Below, in pieces: positions 17,673-26,943 of a DNA stretch of 64,000 bases. The notes beneath the pieces are model-generated. The model did no database searches, had not been told where the DNA came from, and was given only the letters and a program-made list of their open reading frames with translations. The stretch lies in contig NZ_JACYOF010000001.1 in NCBI RefSeq assembly GCF_014932895.1, forward strand, positions 913,938 through 977,937, given 5' to 3'. The stretch comes from Bacillus thuringiensis (lineage in GTDB: Bacteria > Bacillota > Bacilli > Bacillales > Bacillaceae_G). The first letter of the stretch is position 1; every line of letters starts with the position of its first letter. The translations under genes were made by a program, and so were the position numbers.

Positions 17673-19814
17673 TCACATTATCGTCAATATATTCGTGCTA
17701 ATTGGAGCCAGTTGAAGTTCCTTTCCTCTAAATGAAGAAATTGGCTCTATTTTCGCTTGCTTTTCGTTTACTAACACATGCCATGTTTCCTCTTTTGGAA
17801 GTTGCACCATTTCAGCTTCCAAGCCACTATTAAATAAAACAACAAGCTCTTTCCACGGTCCAAATGATTCTACATTTTGTAAATGGTATGCAAGCACTTT
17901 TGTAGATGTTTGCAAAAAAGTCATATGCTTTTTTATAAGGTCTGCGTTTTGTAATCGGAATGCTCCATGCTCTTTACGAATCGCAATTAGTCCTTTTATA
18001 TAGTTAACTGTCTCCATCTCTTTCTCTTTTTGATCCCAATCTAATTGATTGATCTCATCATTTGCATTATAACTATTTTCATTTCCTTTCTTCGTACGAT
18101 AAAACTCTTGCCCTGCATGTAAGAAAGGAATACCTTGTGAAAGAATTACCATTGCCGTTGCTAGCAGGTGGCGTTTTTTCAAAATCTCTTCTGATTCTTC
18201 ATTGCTACGCACTAGTTTATCCCACATCGTCATGTTGTCATGACATTCTACATAGTTAATGCTTTGCATTGGCTCTAGAAACAGCCCTGTTTCTTTCATA
18301 CTTAAAAGACTTCCTGATGCTATATACCGCAAATGATGACAATCTACATATCCACCAAATGCAAAGCCACGTTTATTTATATGAAATGTACTCCCTTTTA
18401 CTCCATCACGAAATTGATCATTAAACTGCGCGATATATGGCATTTTCGTTGCATTATTTAACGTTGCTTTTTCCTCAAGCGGAAGAGGTGTTTGTAGATC
18501 CCAGCCCTCCCCTAATAACAATGCATCACGCTTTATATTTCGCACTTCTTTTTCTATTTTGTTCATCGTTTCAACATCTAAAATTCCCATTAAATCAAAT
18601 CGGAAGCCATCAACATTATACTCAGTAAGCCAATATAAAATAGACTCAACAATAAATTTCCTCATCATTTTTCGCTCAGACGCTATATCATTTCCAACTC
18701 CCGTCCCATTAGAAGGCATACCATCTTCCCCATGACGAAAATAATATCCTGGAACAAGTTTTTCAAATGATGATAACTCTCTTTCATAAACATGATTATA
18801 TACAACATCTATAATCACTCGGATGCCGTGCTCATGAAATGTTTCAATCAGTTGTTTACACTCTACGATCCTGTTATACGGGTTAGAAATGTTTGTAGCA
18901 TAAAATCCTGTTGGCGTATTGTAATATAATGGATTGTACCCCCAATTATATGCGGCAGAAGGATTCGCCTCATCTATACCACCAAAACAATATAAAGGTA
19001 AAAGTTCAACATGTGTAATACCTAAATCCTTTATATGAGACAATCCCGTTAACGTCCCATTTCGTCCCTTTGTTCCCTCTTCCATCAATCCTTTATATGT
19101 TCCTTTTTTATTCACTCCACTGTTTTGATGAATAGTCGCATCACGAACATGCAGCTCATACAATACGGCATCCGTCATTGACTGTAATGGTGGTAATTTC
19201 TCTCGTTTTGTTACATTCGTCTTTTCCAAATCGATTACAACGCCGTATTTTCCATTTACAGTCACTGACTTTGCGTAAGGATCCACCGCTTCATTCCATA
19301 TTAAATTGATACAGACAAGGAATGTATATCGAGCTTCATCGTGATCCCCTAGTAATACATGAACCCAAACTCCATTTTCTTCTCTATACATTTCATAATC
19401 GGTATATTCTTTATCACTTTTATAAATTCTTACTTTCGCAAGTCTTGCAGTTGGAGCCCATACTTTAAATGTTGTTGCTTCCTTTTGGTACACAGCACCT
19501 AAATCTGTACCTTCGTAATAATACTTTTCATCGAAAATTGCTGTTCGAATCACAGCACCTATTTGTAAATCTGTTTCTTCATTCCGTTCATCTCGTACTG
19601 TATAATACTTCCCCACATCTAGCGGCTCTTCTATAAAGCACTCATACTTCGTTGCATCCGGAAGCGCGATAGTATGAGCAATCGGTAAATCTTTCACATT
19701 GTTTCCTTCCTGCAAACGAAATGTCCGACTTGTTCCATACGCATGTGGGAGCAAAATTGTAATTTTATTCATTTCATCTAAATAGGCATCAAATGGACGT
19801 TTTACTTTCAACAT
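17673..19814 (-). CDS. amyX: Type I pullulanase
   Basis: AmyX cleaves alpha-1,6 bonds of pullulan and branched glucans. It lacks a signal peptide, so it acts inside the cell. The 713-aa protein has N-terminal domains (CBM48-like, DLGAVYQKEATTFKVWAPTA), then the GH13 barrel: the type I signature YNWGYNPLYY, VIIDVVYNHV, the nucleophile in VDGFRFDLMGI, the acid/base in LLGEGWDL, and YVECHDNMTMWD. ATG at 19814 is preferred. It aligns with the B. subtilis start and has GGTGAT upstream, whereas extension to a GTG at 19877 would run into a bcr1-like repeat. Confidence 0.93.
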   Translation of the reverse strand: MLKVKRPFDAYLDEMNKITILLPHAYGTSRTFRLQEGNNVKDLPIAHTIALPDATKYECFIEEPLDVGKYYTVRDERNEETDLQIGAVIRTAIFDEKYYYEGTDLGAVYQKEATTFKVWAPTARLAKVRIYKSDKEYTDYEMYREENGVWVHVLLGDHDEARYTFLVCINLIWNEAVDPYAKSVTVNGKYGVVIDLEKTNVTKREKLPPLQSMTDAVLYELHVRDATIHQNSGVNKKGTYKGLMEEGTKGRNGTLTGLSHIKDLGITHVELLPLYCFGGIDEANPSAAYNWGYNPLYYNTPTGFYATNISNPYNRIVECKQLIETFHEHGIRVIIDVVYNHVYERELSSFEKLVPGYYFRHGEDGMPSNGTGVGNDIASERKMMRKFIVESILYWLTEYNVDGFRFDLMGILDVETMNKIEKEVRNIKRDALLLGEGWDLQTPLPLEEKATLNNATKMPYIAQFNDQFRDGVKGSTFHINKRGFAFGGYVDCHHLRYIASGSLLSMKETGLFLEPMQSINYVECHDNMTMWDKLVRSNEESEEILKKRHLLATAMVILSQGIPFLHAGQEFYRTKKGNENSYNANDEINQLDWDQKEKEMETVNYIKGLIAIRKEHGAFRLQNADLIKKHMTFLQTSTKVLAYHLQNVESFGPWKELVVLFNSGLEAEMVQLPKEETWHVLVNEKQAKIEPISSFRGKELQLAPISTNILTIM

Positions 19815-19844
19815 AAAAAAATCACCATCATCCTCAAAATTAAA

Positions 19845-19950
19845 ATAAAGTGAAATCTTAATGAGCAAGGGATTCACCCCTACTCATTATTAACCCCCAC
19901 CAATTGGGCCTTTACGATCAGCAAATGATAAGGCTTTTCTTATCAGCAAG
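19845..19950 (+). repeat. Partial bcr1-like repeat upstream of amyX
   Basis: Reading on the plus strand, AATAAAGTGAAATCTTAATGAG and CCACCAATTGGGCCTTTACG match the left half of the fuller copies at 48227 and 55686. The right half is missing or diverged. It lies immediately 5' of amyX, so it is in the amyX leader or promoter region. Confidence 0.7.
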
Positions 19951-20017
19951 ACTCTATACAGTAACTCCATTCTTCTCTATAGTATATTCACCTGTATAAA
20001 AAACGTTTTCATACATT

Positions 20018-20563
20018 CTATTTTTGTAGTTTTATTTCAGCAATCGATTTATACTTCGGCGTTTCCTTCACGTGAGACTCGTATAAAGTAATCGCATCCG
20101 CTTGAAATGATATTTCAGGCACTCCTTTTATATTTTCTAAATGAAACTTTTCTTCTCCTACCCATTTACGGGCAACAGTAATGTGCGGATGATATGGACG
20201 TGTTTCTAAAGAAAATCCATTTTCTTCACAAATAGCATGTACTTGCTTTTGTAACTGAAACAAATCGTGATTCTCACTTACCTTCGCCCAAAAAATACGA
20301 GGCTGATCTTCCTTGCCAAACGTTGAAAACCCTCGTAACGTGAACGATAGTTCCTTTTCTTCTGTAAGTGTTTGTAATCCATTCTTTATTCCCTCTAACT
20401 GTTCCTCTGTCGCACTTCCTAAAAAGCAAAGGGTAATATGATAGTCTTCCTTATGTACCCACGAGCGAAATGGTAATTCCTCCTTTATGTCCTCTTTATA
20501 GTTAGACAGCACTTCTTTTATATGATTTGGTAAAGTAATCGCGACAAAATAATGCAAATCCAT
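20018..20563 (-). CDS. thpR: RNA 2',3'-cyclic phosphodiesterase (LigT/ThpR type)
   Basis: This 2H phosphoesterase of about 181 aa corresponds to B. subtilis YtlP. The two HxTx catalytic motifs are present: YHITLCFLG near residue 47 and HPHITVARKW near 130. The family opens 2',3'-cyclic phosphates or joins RNA ends with 2'-5' bonds; the cellular role is not known. AAGGAG lies upstream; ATG at 20563 has better spacing (9 bases) than ATG at 20569 (3 bases), and either is possible. Confidence 0.85.
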   Translation of the reverse strand: MDLHYFVAITLPNHIKEVLSNYKEDIKEELPFRSWVHKEDYHITLCFLGSATEEQLEGIKNGLQTLTEEKELSFTLRGFSTFGKEDQPRIFWAKVSENHDLFQLQKQVHAICEENGFSLETRPYHPHITVARKWVGEEKFHLENIKGVPEISFQADAITLYESHVKETPKYKSIAEIKLQK

Positions 20564-20615
20564 GTACATCGTCTCCTTCCTTTTATTGTTGCTTTTCTTG
20601 CTTATCTCATTCAAT

Positions 20616-20648
20616 TAAAAAGAAGCCGCTCTCTAAAATAGAGAGCGG
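20616..20648 (-). terminator. Intrinsic terminator of pepV
   Basis: The stem CCGCTCTCT / AGAGAGCGG has a five-base loop and an A run that reads as T on the minus strand. Confidence 0.85.
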
Positions 20649-20666
20649 TCATTATTTACATACCCA

Positions 20667-22073
20667 TTACTTCGCTAATTCATAAATCGCTTGAGCATAA
20701 ATTGCTGTTGCTTTTAATAAGTCTTCAATTTCAATGTACTCATCTTTTTGATGCGCAAGTTCTTCTTTTCCAGGGAATAGCGGGCCAAATGCAACACCGG
20801 CTTTTAATGAACGAGCGTAAGTACCTCCACCGATTGCTAGCAACTCTGCTTTTTCTCCTGTTTGTTCTTCATACACACGCTGCAGCGTACGAATTAATAC
20901 GTGATCTTTATCAACGTGATGAGGGCGAGAGTTAGAATAATCCGCTACTTCAAATCCATGAGTACCAACATAATTTTTTAACTTCGCAATTGTTTCTTCA
21001 AAGTTAGTCGTAACTGGATAGCGTACATTTAATCCTAAGTTACCACCTCTTTCTTTCGTATAAGAAAGGCGACCGACATTCACTGTTAACGGTCCGCTAA
21101 TTTCATCTTTATAGGCAATAGTAGCCTTTTCACCAAAAATATCACTAGTAAATGTTTCTGTTACAAATGTTGCAAATGCATTTGCTTTTCCATCAAGTGA
21201 AACTGCATGTAAGAAGTTTACTAATGATAAACCTGCATTTTCTCCTTTTTCAGGAGTAGATCCGTGCGCTGAAATTCCTTCTATTTGCAGCTTCACTGTA
21301 TTTCCTTCTATAGTTGATTCCCCTATTTTTTTAGCAGTTTGTAAATACTCTTCATATGCTACTGTAAGTGCATTTACATCTTCTCCTGTAAGAACTGCTT
21401 CTGCAAAATCAGGCACCATATTTAAACGGCGACCTGACTCAAATGAAACGAGTTCATATGCACCTTTTTTCTCTTCACTACCATTTTGCACAACTTGTAT
21501 ATCAGAAATTCCTTTTTCTGCATTAATAATTGGAAAATCTGCATCTGGCGCAAAACCGATTGTTGGCATTTCTTCATTTTTAAAGTAGTGATCTACGCAT
21601 TTCCAATTACTTTCCTCATCTGTTCCTAAAATCATACGAACGCGTTTTGAAAGAGGCAAACCTAATTCTTTCACAATTTTCATCGCATAATAAGCTGCCA
21701 TCGTTGGCCCTTTATCGTCAATTGCACCCCGTGCAAAAATCTTTCCATCGCGAATATCTGCACTATATGCAGGAGTCGTCCAGCCATCTCCTTCTGGTAC
21801 AACGTCAACGTGACAAAGAATACCTACTAATTCCTCTCCTTGTCCCATTTCAAGATGACCTGCATACCCTTCTAAATTTTTAGAAGCAAAACCTTCTACT
21901 TTCCCTTTATGTAACATGAAAGATAAAGCTTTTTCTACACCTTCACCGAATGGTGCGCCCTCTTTCGCCGATTCTTCTTCCCATACACTTTTAATTTGTA
22001 AAAATTGTTGTGTATCACGAATTAAATCATCTTTTCGTTTTGCAACTTCTTCTGTCCAATTAATCGCTGACAT
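20667..22073 (-). CDS. pepV: Dipeptidase PepV
   Basis: This M20-family zinc dipeptidase of about 468 aa cleaves a broad range of dipeptides in the cytoplasm. Metal-binding motifs are complete: ILCHVDVVPEGDGW near residue 80, GAIDDKGPTMAAYYA near 112, GTDEESNWKC near 148, FAPDADFPI near 170, and the C-terminal IGGGTYARSL. ATG at 22073 (MSAINWTEEV) is preferred, with AAGGATGG upstream. A GTG at 22091 would include that region. It corresponds to ytjP of B. subtilis. Confidence 0.94.
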   Translation of the reverse strand: MSAINWTEEVAKRKDDLIRDTQQFLQIKSVWEEESAKEGAPFGEGVEKALSFMLHKGKVEGFASKNLEGYAGHLEMGQGEELVGILCHVDVVPEGDGWTTPAYSADIRDGKIFARGAIDDKGPTMAAYYAMKIVKELGLPLSKRVRMILGTDEESNWKCVDHYFKNEEMPTIGFAPDADFPIINAEKGISDIQVVQNGSEEKKGAYELVSFESGRRLNMVPDFAEAVLTGEDVNALTVAYEEYLQTAKKIGESTIEGNTVKLQIEGISAHGSTPEKGENAGLSLVNFLHAVSLDGKANAFATFVTETFTSDIFGEKATIAYKDEISGPLTVNVGRLSYTKERGGNLGLNVRYPVTTNFEETIAKLKNYVGTHGFEVADYSNSRPHHVDKDHVLIRTLQRVYEEQTGEKAELLAIGGGTYARSLKAGVAFGPLFPGKEELAHQKDEYIEIEDLLKATAIYAQAIYELAK

Positions 22074-22091
22074 CACGCATCCATCCTTCAC

Positions 22092-22429
22092 TATAGTATC
22101 TCTTTCATCATAGCAAACCGAAATCCCTTATGCCATACACGAGAATCAAATACCGAACAATTGTAACATTTCAGATATTTCCCATTAGTTTTTCTTTTAT
22201 TTTTTAAAAAAATTTGCAGGAATTTGGCGTTTTACGTAGAATTTTATGTGTTAGTTGACTGACCATATATACAATGTCAACTACCAATATTTTTCTATAT
22301 GAATATTTGTTAAACTTTTGTAAAATTTAAGTAGATTAAAGCATGAATTTTTTCATGTAGAGTACAATGGTAGTAACGACCTTCTTTCCTGAATGGGGTC
22401 AAAAAAACTAGTAGAGGAGTGGTTTTCTC
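22092..22429. other. Non-coding gap upstream of ytzE and pepV
   Basis: These 338 bp between the divergent pepV and ytzE genes must hold both promoters. An inverted repeat AGTTGAC (22253-22259) / GTCAACT (22276-22282) brackets an AT-rich centre. No RNA motif or ORF was recognised. Confidence 0.4.
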
Positions 22430-22651
22430 TTGAAACCTACAACTACTCGTATGCTAACACGCATTAAATCAATTTATATGTACATCAATGAAAACGGAAC
22501 GGTAACGACGAAAGACCTTGTAGATGAGTTCGGGATCACACCGCGAACGATACAACGTGATCTAAATGTGTTGCAGTTTAATGAACTCGTGTATAGCCCT
22601 TGCCGCGGTAAGTGGACAACAACAGGAAAGAAAGTGAGAATGACCTCATAA
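22430..22651 (+). CDS. ytzE: YtzE, small DeoR-type helix-turn-helix protein
   Basis: This 73-aa protein consists only of a DeoR-family winged helix: NGTVTTKDLVDEFGITPRTIQRDLNVLQ holds the two DNA-binding helices, and the sugar-sensor domain of full DeoR regulators is absent. It is probably a stand-alone DNA-binding protein; targets are unknown. It begins with a TTG at 22430 behind GAGGAG with a long spacer. The next ATG (22454) would remove the first turn of the domain. Confidence 0.87.
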   Translation: MKPTTTRMLTRIKSIYMYINENGTVTTKDLVDEFGITPRTIQRDLNVLQFNELVYSPCRGKWTTTGKKVRMTS

Positions 22652-22681
22652 CGAAAAATAATTGTATGTAAATAAATACAT

Positions 22682-22715
22682 ACCCCTTTCTAGCTCATTA
22701 GAAAGGGGTCTTTTC
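22682..22715 (+). terminator. Intrinsic terminator of ytzE
   Basis: ACCCCTTTCT / AGAAAGGGGT stem followed by TCTTTT. Confidence 0.85.
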
Positions 22716-22733
22716 TGCGCTTTAAAAACAGCA

Positions 22734-23462
22734 CTATTTCTCAGTATCTACTTGATATGTTTTTAACATCTCTACTTCTTCATCTGTTAACTCTCGGTAT
22801 TGTCCAAGTTCTAGTTCTTCATCTAATACTAACGGTCCCATCTCTGTTCTCTTTAGGTAGACTACTTTTTTCCCTACCGCTTCAAACATACGCTTCACTT
22901 GATGGAATTTCCCTTCTGTAATCACAAGCTCAATTTCGGAAATAGCATCACTTTTTAATATTGTAAGTTCACCTGGCTTTGTTTCATAGCCATCGTCTAA
23001 AATAACACCTTTAGCAAACTCGTTTACATCTTCTTCTGTTACTACTCCTGCAACGTGTGCATAGTATTTTTTCGGCACATGCTTTTTCGGAGATAATAAT
23101 TGATGTGATAACTTCCCGTCATTTGTTATTAATAAGAAACCTTCCGTATCGATATCAAGTCTTCCAACTGGGAACGGATCAAAGATTGCATCTTCTAATT
23201 CTAATAAATCTATTACTGTTTCATGATTATCATCTTCCGTCGCTGAAATAACACCTTGTGGTTTATGCATCATTAAGTAAACAAACTCTTTATATTTCAC
23301 AACTTCACCGTGAATCATAACTTCTTGCTCTTCTACGTTTACATGAACCTTCGCATCTTTTACTGGCGTTCCATCAATTTTCACAACGCCGTCTTTCAAT
23401 AATTTCTTTACTTCTTTTCTACTTCCATATCCCATATTCGCTAATAATTTATCTAATCTCAC
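22734..23462 (-). CDS. ytzG: RsuA-family 16S rRNA pseudouridine synthase
   Basis: This pseudouridine synthase of about 242 aa has an N-terminal S4 RNA-binding domain (RLDKLLANMGYGSRKEVKKL, residues 2-21) and a catalytic domain. The catalytic aspartate sits in GRLDIDTEGFLLITNDG near residue 103-119, and FHQVKRMFEAVGKKV is the RsuA/RluB signature near the C-terminus. It presumably modifies a uridine in small-subunit rRNA. GTG at 23462 is preferred since AAGG is eight bases upstream; a GTG at 23471 overlaps the ribosome site. Confidence 0.9.
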   Translation of the reverse strand: MRLDKLLANMGYGSRKEVKKLLKDGVVKIDGTPVKDAKVHVNVEEQEVMIHGEVVKYKEFVYLMMHKPQGVISATEDDNHETVIDLLELEDAIFDPFPVGRLDIDTEGFLLITNDGKLSHQLLSPKKHVPKKYYAHVAGVVTEEDVNEFAKGVILDDGYETKPGELTILKSDAISEIELVITEGKFHQVKRMFEAVGKKVVYLKRTEMGPLVLDEELELGQYRELTDEEVEMLKTYQVDTEK

Positions 23463-23489
23463 GTTTTTCACCTTCTTTATTTATCATAG

Positions 23490-23513
23490 AAAAGGGGACG
23501 TAATTACGCCCCT
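23490..23513 (-). terminator. Intrinsic terminator of ytgP
   Basis: On the minus strand GGGGCGTAATTACGTCCCC is followed by TTTT and overlaps the ytgP stop. Confidence 0.8.
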
Positions 23514-25156
23514 CTTGATTTCAACTTTATTTTAAATCTACTACCAAGTTTACGTTGAATTTTATCTAATGCTTCTCCGCCAAATACTCTTTCAAGTACT
23601 CCTGTGCGAATTGCTAACAATCCGTAAACAAGACCACCAATACCTGCACAAATCGCAACTGTTATAAGAGCACCAATACGGCCATCAGGCGAAATCATGA
23701 AGGATAGAATCCATTGTGATAGTTTTACAGCAATGACCATTACAAGTGTCAATATTGCAATTTGGAATGTTCTTTTATATACAACACCGAATGAATAGTG
23801 TGCGTATTTTTTTATTTGTCGATTTGTGTACCAAACAGAAGCTAAGAAACCAACTGCGGTCGCTAGAATCGCTCCTACTGTACCGAAATAACGAATAAAG
23901 ATTACGTTACATACAAATTTCAAAATAACACCCATAACAAGCGCGACAATCGCATGCTTCTGTTGGTTAATACCTTGCAGAATCGCCGCTGTTACTGTAA
24001 ATAAAGCGAATAACAACGCAACTGGTGCATACCACATTAATACTTGTCCACCTAATGGATCTGAGTCATAGAAAGCAGTGTAAATTGGATATGCAAGTGT
24101 TGAAATACCGATAACTGCTGGCAATGTTAAAAACATATTTGCCTGGAATGTTTGTGTAATTTGTAATTTCAAATAGCGGTATTGTTTTTCAGTAAATGAC
24201 TTTGTAATCGCCGGCACGAGCGTTAAACTAAACGCAGTTGCAAGTGATACAGGAATCATAATTAACTTATGCGTCCACATTGTGAAAATACCAAGCGCTC
24301 GCTCTGCGATATCGCCTTGACCAATCGCCTGCATAATTGAGTTAAATGTCAATGTATCAATTTGTTGATATAAAGGAATTGTTAACCCAATGACAACGTA
24401 AGGAATTGCATATGCAAATAATTCTTTAAACAATTGAACGGTACTCACTGTTGATTCTGGTACAGTTTGTTCAATTAAGTATTGATCCAAATATTTTTTA
24501 CGTTTCAGCCAGTACCAAATTAACACACCGAGCGCTCCAACCGCTGAAACGAACGCAGCAAATGTCGCTACCCCAACTGCTGTTGCAACTGTACCGCCAA
24601 GTACTTTAATAACGATAAAACTACCTGCTAATAAAAAGACGATACGAATAATTTGTTCAATAATTTGTGAAACGGTAGTTGGTCCCATAGATTGGTGACC
24701 TTGGAAATAACCACGAATTAAACTCGCTGCTGGTACAACAATAAGTGCAAAACTTACAAGACGAATGATCGTCGTAACTTCTCCTACATTATTGTGTATA
24801 CTTTGTTTACCAAGCATCGCTTCTGCAAACAATGGCGCCGTCATGTATAGAACTAGGAACGATAAAACTCCTGTTACTATCATCATAACCATTCCCGAGC
24901 GGAACATTCTCCGGCTCGTTTTATAATCGCCAAGCGCATTATATTTGGAAACAAATTTCGAAACAGCAAGCGGCACCCCTGCCGTTGCAATACTTAAAAA
25001 GATCGTATATGGAATGTATCCATATGTATAGAGCGTTCCGCCTTCTGTGCCTACTAATGCATGAAACGGAAAGACGTAAATCATGCCTAAGAACTTTACT
25101 AAAAATGTCCCTAACGTAACAATAAGCGTTCCGCGCAGAAATTTCGAATCGGACAT
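23504..25156 (-). CDS. murJ: Lipid II flippase, MurJ/YtgP family
   Basis: This 550-aa polytopic membrane protein of the MOP exporter superfamily has about fourteen hydrophobic segments. The N-terminus FLRGTLIVTLGTFLVKFLGM and the internal RIVSFALIVVPAASLIRGYFQGHQSM are typical of the YtgP/MurJ group, which flips lipid II across the membrane for wall synthesis. B. subtilis YtgP is a functional MurJ. The ATG at 25156 has an AGGAGGA site. A diverged bcr1-like repeat starts just upstream. Confidence 0.9.
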   Translation of the reverse strand: MSDSKFLRGTLIVTLGTFLVKFLGMIYVFPFHALVGTEGGTLYTYGYIPYTIFLSIATAGVPLAVSKFVSKYNALGDYKTSRRMFRSGMVMMIVTGVLSFLVLYMTAPLFAEAMLGKQSIHNNVGEVTTIIRLVSFALIVVPAASLIRGYFQGHQSMGPTTVSQIIEQIIRIVFLLAGSFIVIKVLGGTVATAVGVATFAAFVSAVGALGVLIWYWLKRKKYLDQYLIEQTVPESTVSTVQLFKELFAYAIPYVVIGLTIPLYQQIDTLTFNSIMQAIGQGDIAERALGIFTMWTHKLIMIPVSLATAFSLTLVPAITKSFTEKQYRYLKLQITQTFQANMFLTLPAVIGISTLAYPIYTAFYDSDPLGGQVLMWYAPVALLFALFTVTAAILQGINQQKHAIVALVMGVILKFVCNVIFIRYFGTVGAILATAVGFLASVWYTNRQIKKYAHYSFGVVYKRTFQIAILTLVMVIAVKLSQWILSFMISPDGRIGALITVAICAGIGGLVYGLLAIRTGVLERVFGGEALDKIQRKLGSRFKIKLKSRGA

Positions 25157-25177
25157 ACAAAAATCCTCCTACATCTA

Positions 25178-25324
25178 CATAAAGTGAAACTATAATTAGC
25201 GGGAGACTCATCTCCTACTCCTTACTAGTTGAACCATTCGAGCATTTACAGGCTGCCAGACTCCCTCTTTACTTCCCCTAAATCTTAAGGTTTTGGCCTT
25301 ATTGCCCACAAATAGCAGGATAGT
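25178..25324 (+). repeat. Diverged bcr1-like repeat upstream of ytgP
   Basis: It begins ATAAAGTGAAACTATAATTAG and ends TTGCCCACAAATAGCAGGAT, the ends seen in the better-preserved copies at 48227 and 55686. The centre is strongly diverged but of similar length, near 147 bp. Confidence 0.7.
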
Positions 25325-25450
25325 GCTGAACTCTAACTTTTGTATTGTACCACAATTCTCCCCTTAAGCAGTACTTCACTCTATTTTTCTTTTAAGGGAA
25401 AACATGCTATTCTTTTAGGCAGGAAATGTAGAAAATGAGGTCGATATATT

Positions 25451-26722
25451 ATGTATTATGATGTTATTGTCATCGGCGGCGGGCCTTCTGGGCTAATGGC
25501 TGCAATCGGTGCTGCAGAAGAAGGCGCAAATGTCTTACTTCTTGATAAAGGAAATAAACTAGGGCGTAAACTTGCGATTTCTGGTGGCGGTCGCTGTAAC
25601 GTGACGAACCGTCTACCACTTGATGAGATCGTTAAACATATACCAGGAAACGGCCGATTTTTATACAGTGCTTTTTCTATTTTTAATAATGAAGATATTA
25701 TTACATTCTTCGAAAATCTAGGTGTAAAACTGAAAGAAGAAGACCATGGCCGCATGTTCCCTGTATCAAACAAAGCGCAATCTGTAGTAGACGCGCTTTT
25801 AACACGATTAAAAGACTTAGGTGTAAAAATCCGTACGAATACACCTGTTGAAACGATTGAATATGAAAATGGTCAAACGAAAGCAGTTGTATTACAAACA
25901 GGCGAAGTATTAGAAACGAATCATGTCGTTATTGCTGTTGGCGGAAAATCTGTGCCTCATACTGGTTCTACTGGAGACGGATACGCTTGGGCTGAAAAAG
26001 CTGGACATAAAATTACAGAATTATTCCCAACAGAAGTTCCAATCCTTTCAAAAGAGCCATTTATACGTGACCGCTCATTACAAGGTCTTGCTTTACGCGA
26101 TATAAACTTAAGTGTATTAAACCCGAAAGGAAAAGTTGTCATTTCTCATAAAATGGACATGCTCTTCACTCATTTCGGCCTATCTGGTCCTGCTGCTCTT
26201 CGTTGTAGCCAATTCGTTGTAAAAACGATGAAAAAGTTTAAAACGAATACAGTTCAAATGAGTATCGATGCATTGCCAGAAGAAAATAGTGAACAACTAT
26301 TCCAGCGCATGCTGAAACAAATGAAAGAAGAGCCGAAAAAAGGAATTAAGAACGTATTAAAAGGTTATGTTCCTGAGCGTTACTTCCTATTCTTATTAGA
26401 AAAGAACGAAATTGATGGTAGCGAACAAGCTGGGCAAGTTTCTCACGAAAAGATTCGTGCACTTGTGAAAGACTTTAAAGAATTTACTGTGAATGTAAAT
26501 GGTACGCAGCCACTTGAAAAAGCATTTGTTACTGGCGGAGGGGTATCCGTTAAAGAAATTAACCCGAAAGAAATGTCGTCTAAATTTACTAGTGGCCTAT
26601 ATTTCTGCGGAGAAGTTCTCGATATTCACGGTTATACTGGTGGCTATAACATTACATCCGCCCTCGTTACTGGTAGAATTGCCGGAACAACAGCTGGACA
26701 AAACGCGAAAATGCAGTATTAA
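25451..26722 (+). CDS. ytfP: YtfP/BaiN-family FAD-dependent oxidoreductase
   Basis: The 423-aa flavoprotein of the HI0933/BaiN family has a Rossmann FAD site at the N-terminus ([15 protein letters not shown], residues 4-18), the family motif [18 protein letters not shown] (about 36-53) and the C-terminal [11 protein letters not shown] ... [19 protein letters not shown] that closes the FAD pocket. The substrate is unknown in bacilli; some relatives reduce bile acids or other unsaturated compounds. The ATG is behind GAGG. It has its own terminator. Confidence 0.9.
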   Translation: MYYDVIVIGGGPSGLMAAIGAAEEGANVLLLDKGNKLGRKLAISGGGRCNVTNRLPLDEIVKHIPGNGRFLYSAFSIFNNEDIITFFENLGVKLKEEDHGRMFPVSNKAQSVVDALLTRLKDLGVKIRTNTPVETIEYENGQTKAVVLQTGEVLETNHVVIAVGGKSVPHTGSTGDGYAWAEKAGHKITELFPTEVPILSKEPFIRDRSLQGLALRDINLSVLNPKGKVVISHKMDMLFTHFGLSGPAALRCSQFVVKTMKKFKTNTVQMSIDALPEENSEQLFQRMLKQMKEEPKKGIKNVLKGYVPERYFLFLLEKNEIDGSEQAGQVSHEKIRALVKDFKEFTVNVNGTQPLEKAFVTGGGVSVKEINPKEMSSKFTSGLYFCGEVLDIHGYTGGYNITSALVTGRIAGTTAGQNAKMQY

Positions 26723-26751
26723 AAAGAAACAGGGATTCCTGTTTCTTTTTT
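26721..26751 (+). terminator. Intrinsic terminator of ytfP
   Basis: The stem AAAGAAACAGG / CCTGTTTCTTT overlaps the ytfP stop region and ends in a T run. Confidence 0.85.
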
Positions 26752-26764
26752 ATAGGTACATAAA

Positions 26765-26840
26765 ATTATATCGGCGATTTTTTCAACATATCAGCGATTC
26801 GACAAGGAATATCACCTTACCAACAAAGAACGGCAAATAT
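26765..26840. repeat. Dispersed 3'-end repeat, copy C
   Basis: ATATCGGCGATTTTTTCAAC, then ATATCAGCGATTCGAC, then TTACCAACAAAGAACGGCAA lie just after the ytfP terminator. It is the most complete match to copies A and D. Confidence 0.7.
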
Positions 26841-26943
26841 CCCCTCTCCCTAACCTCCCTCTTTCTTTTTTGTTGCTTTATATACCTTAGTACCTTTATA
26901 TTTTATATTGTTGAATATTTGAAAAAGGATAAGGGGAAAACAA

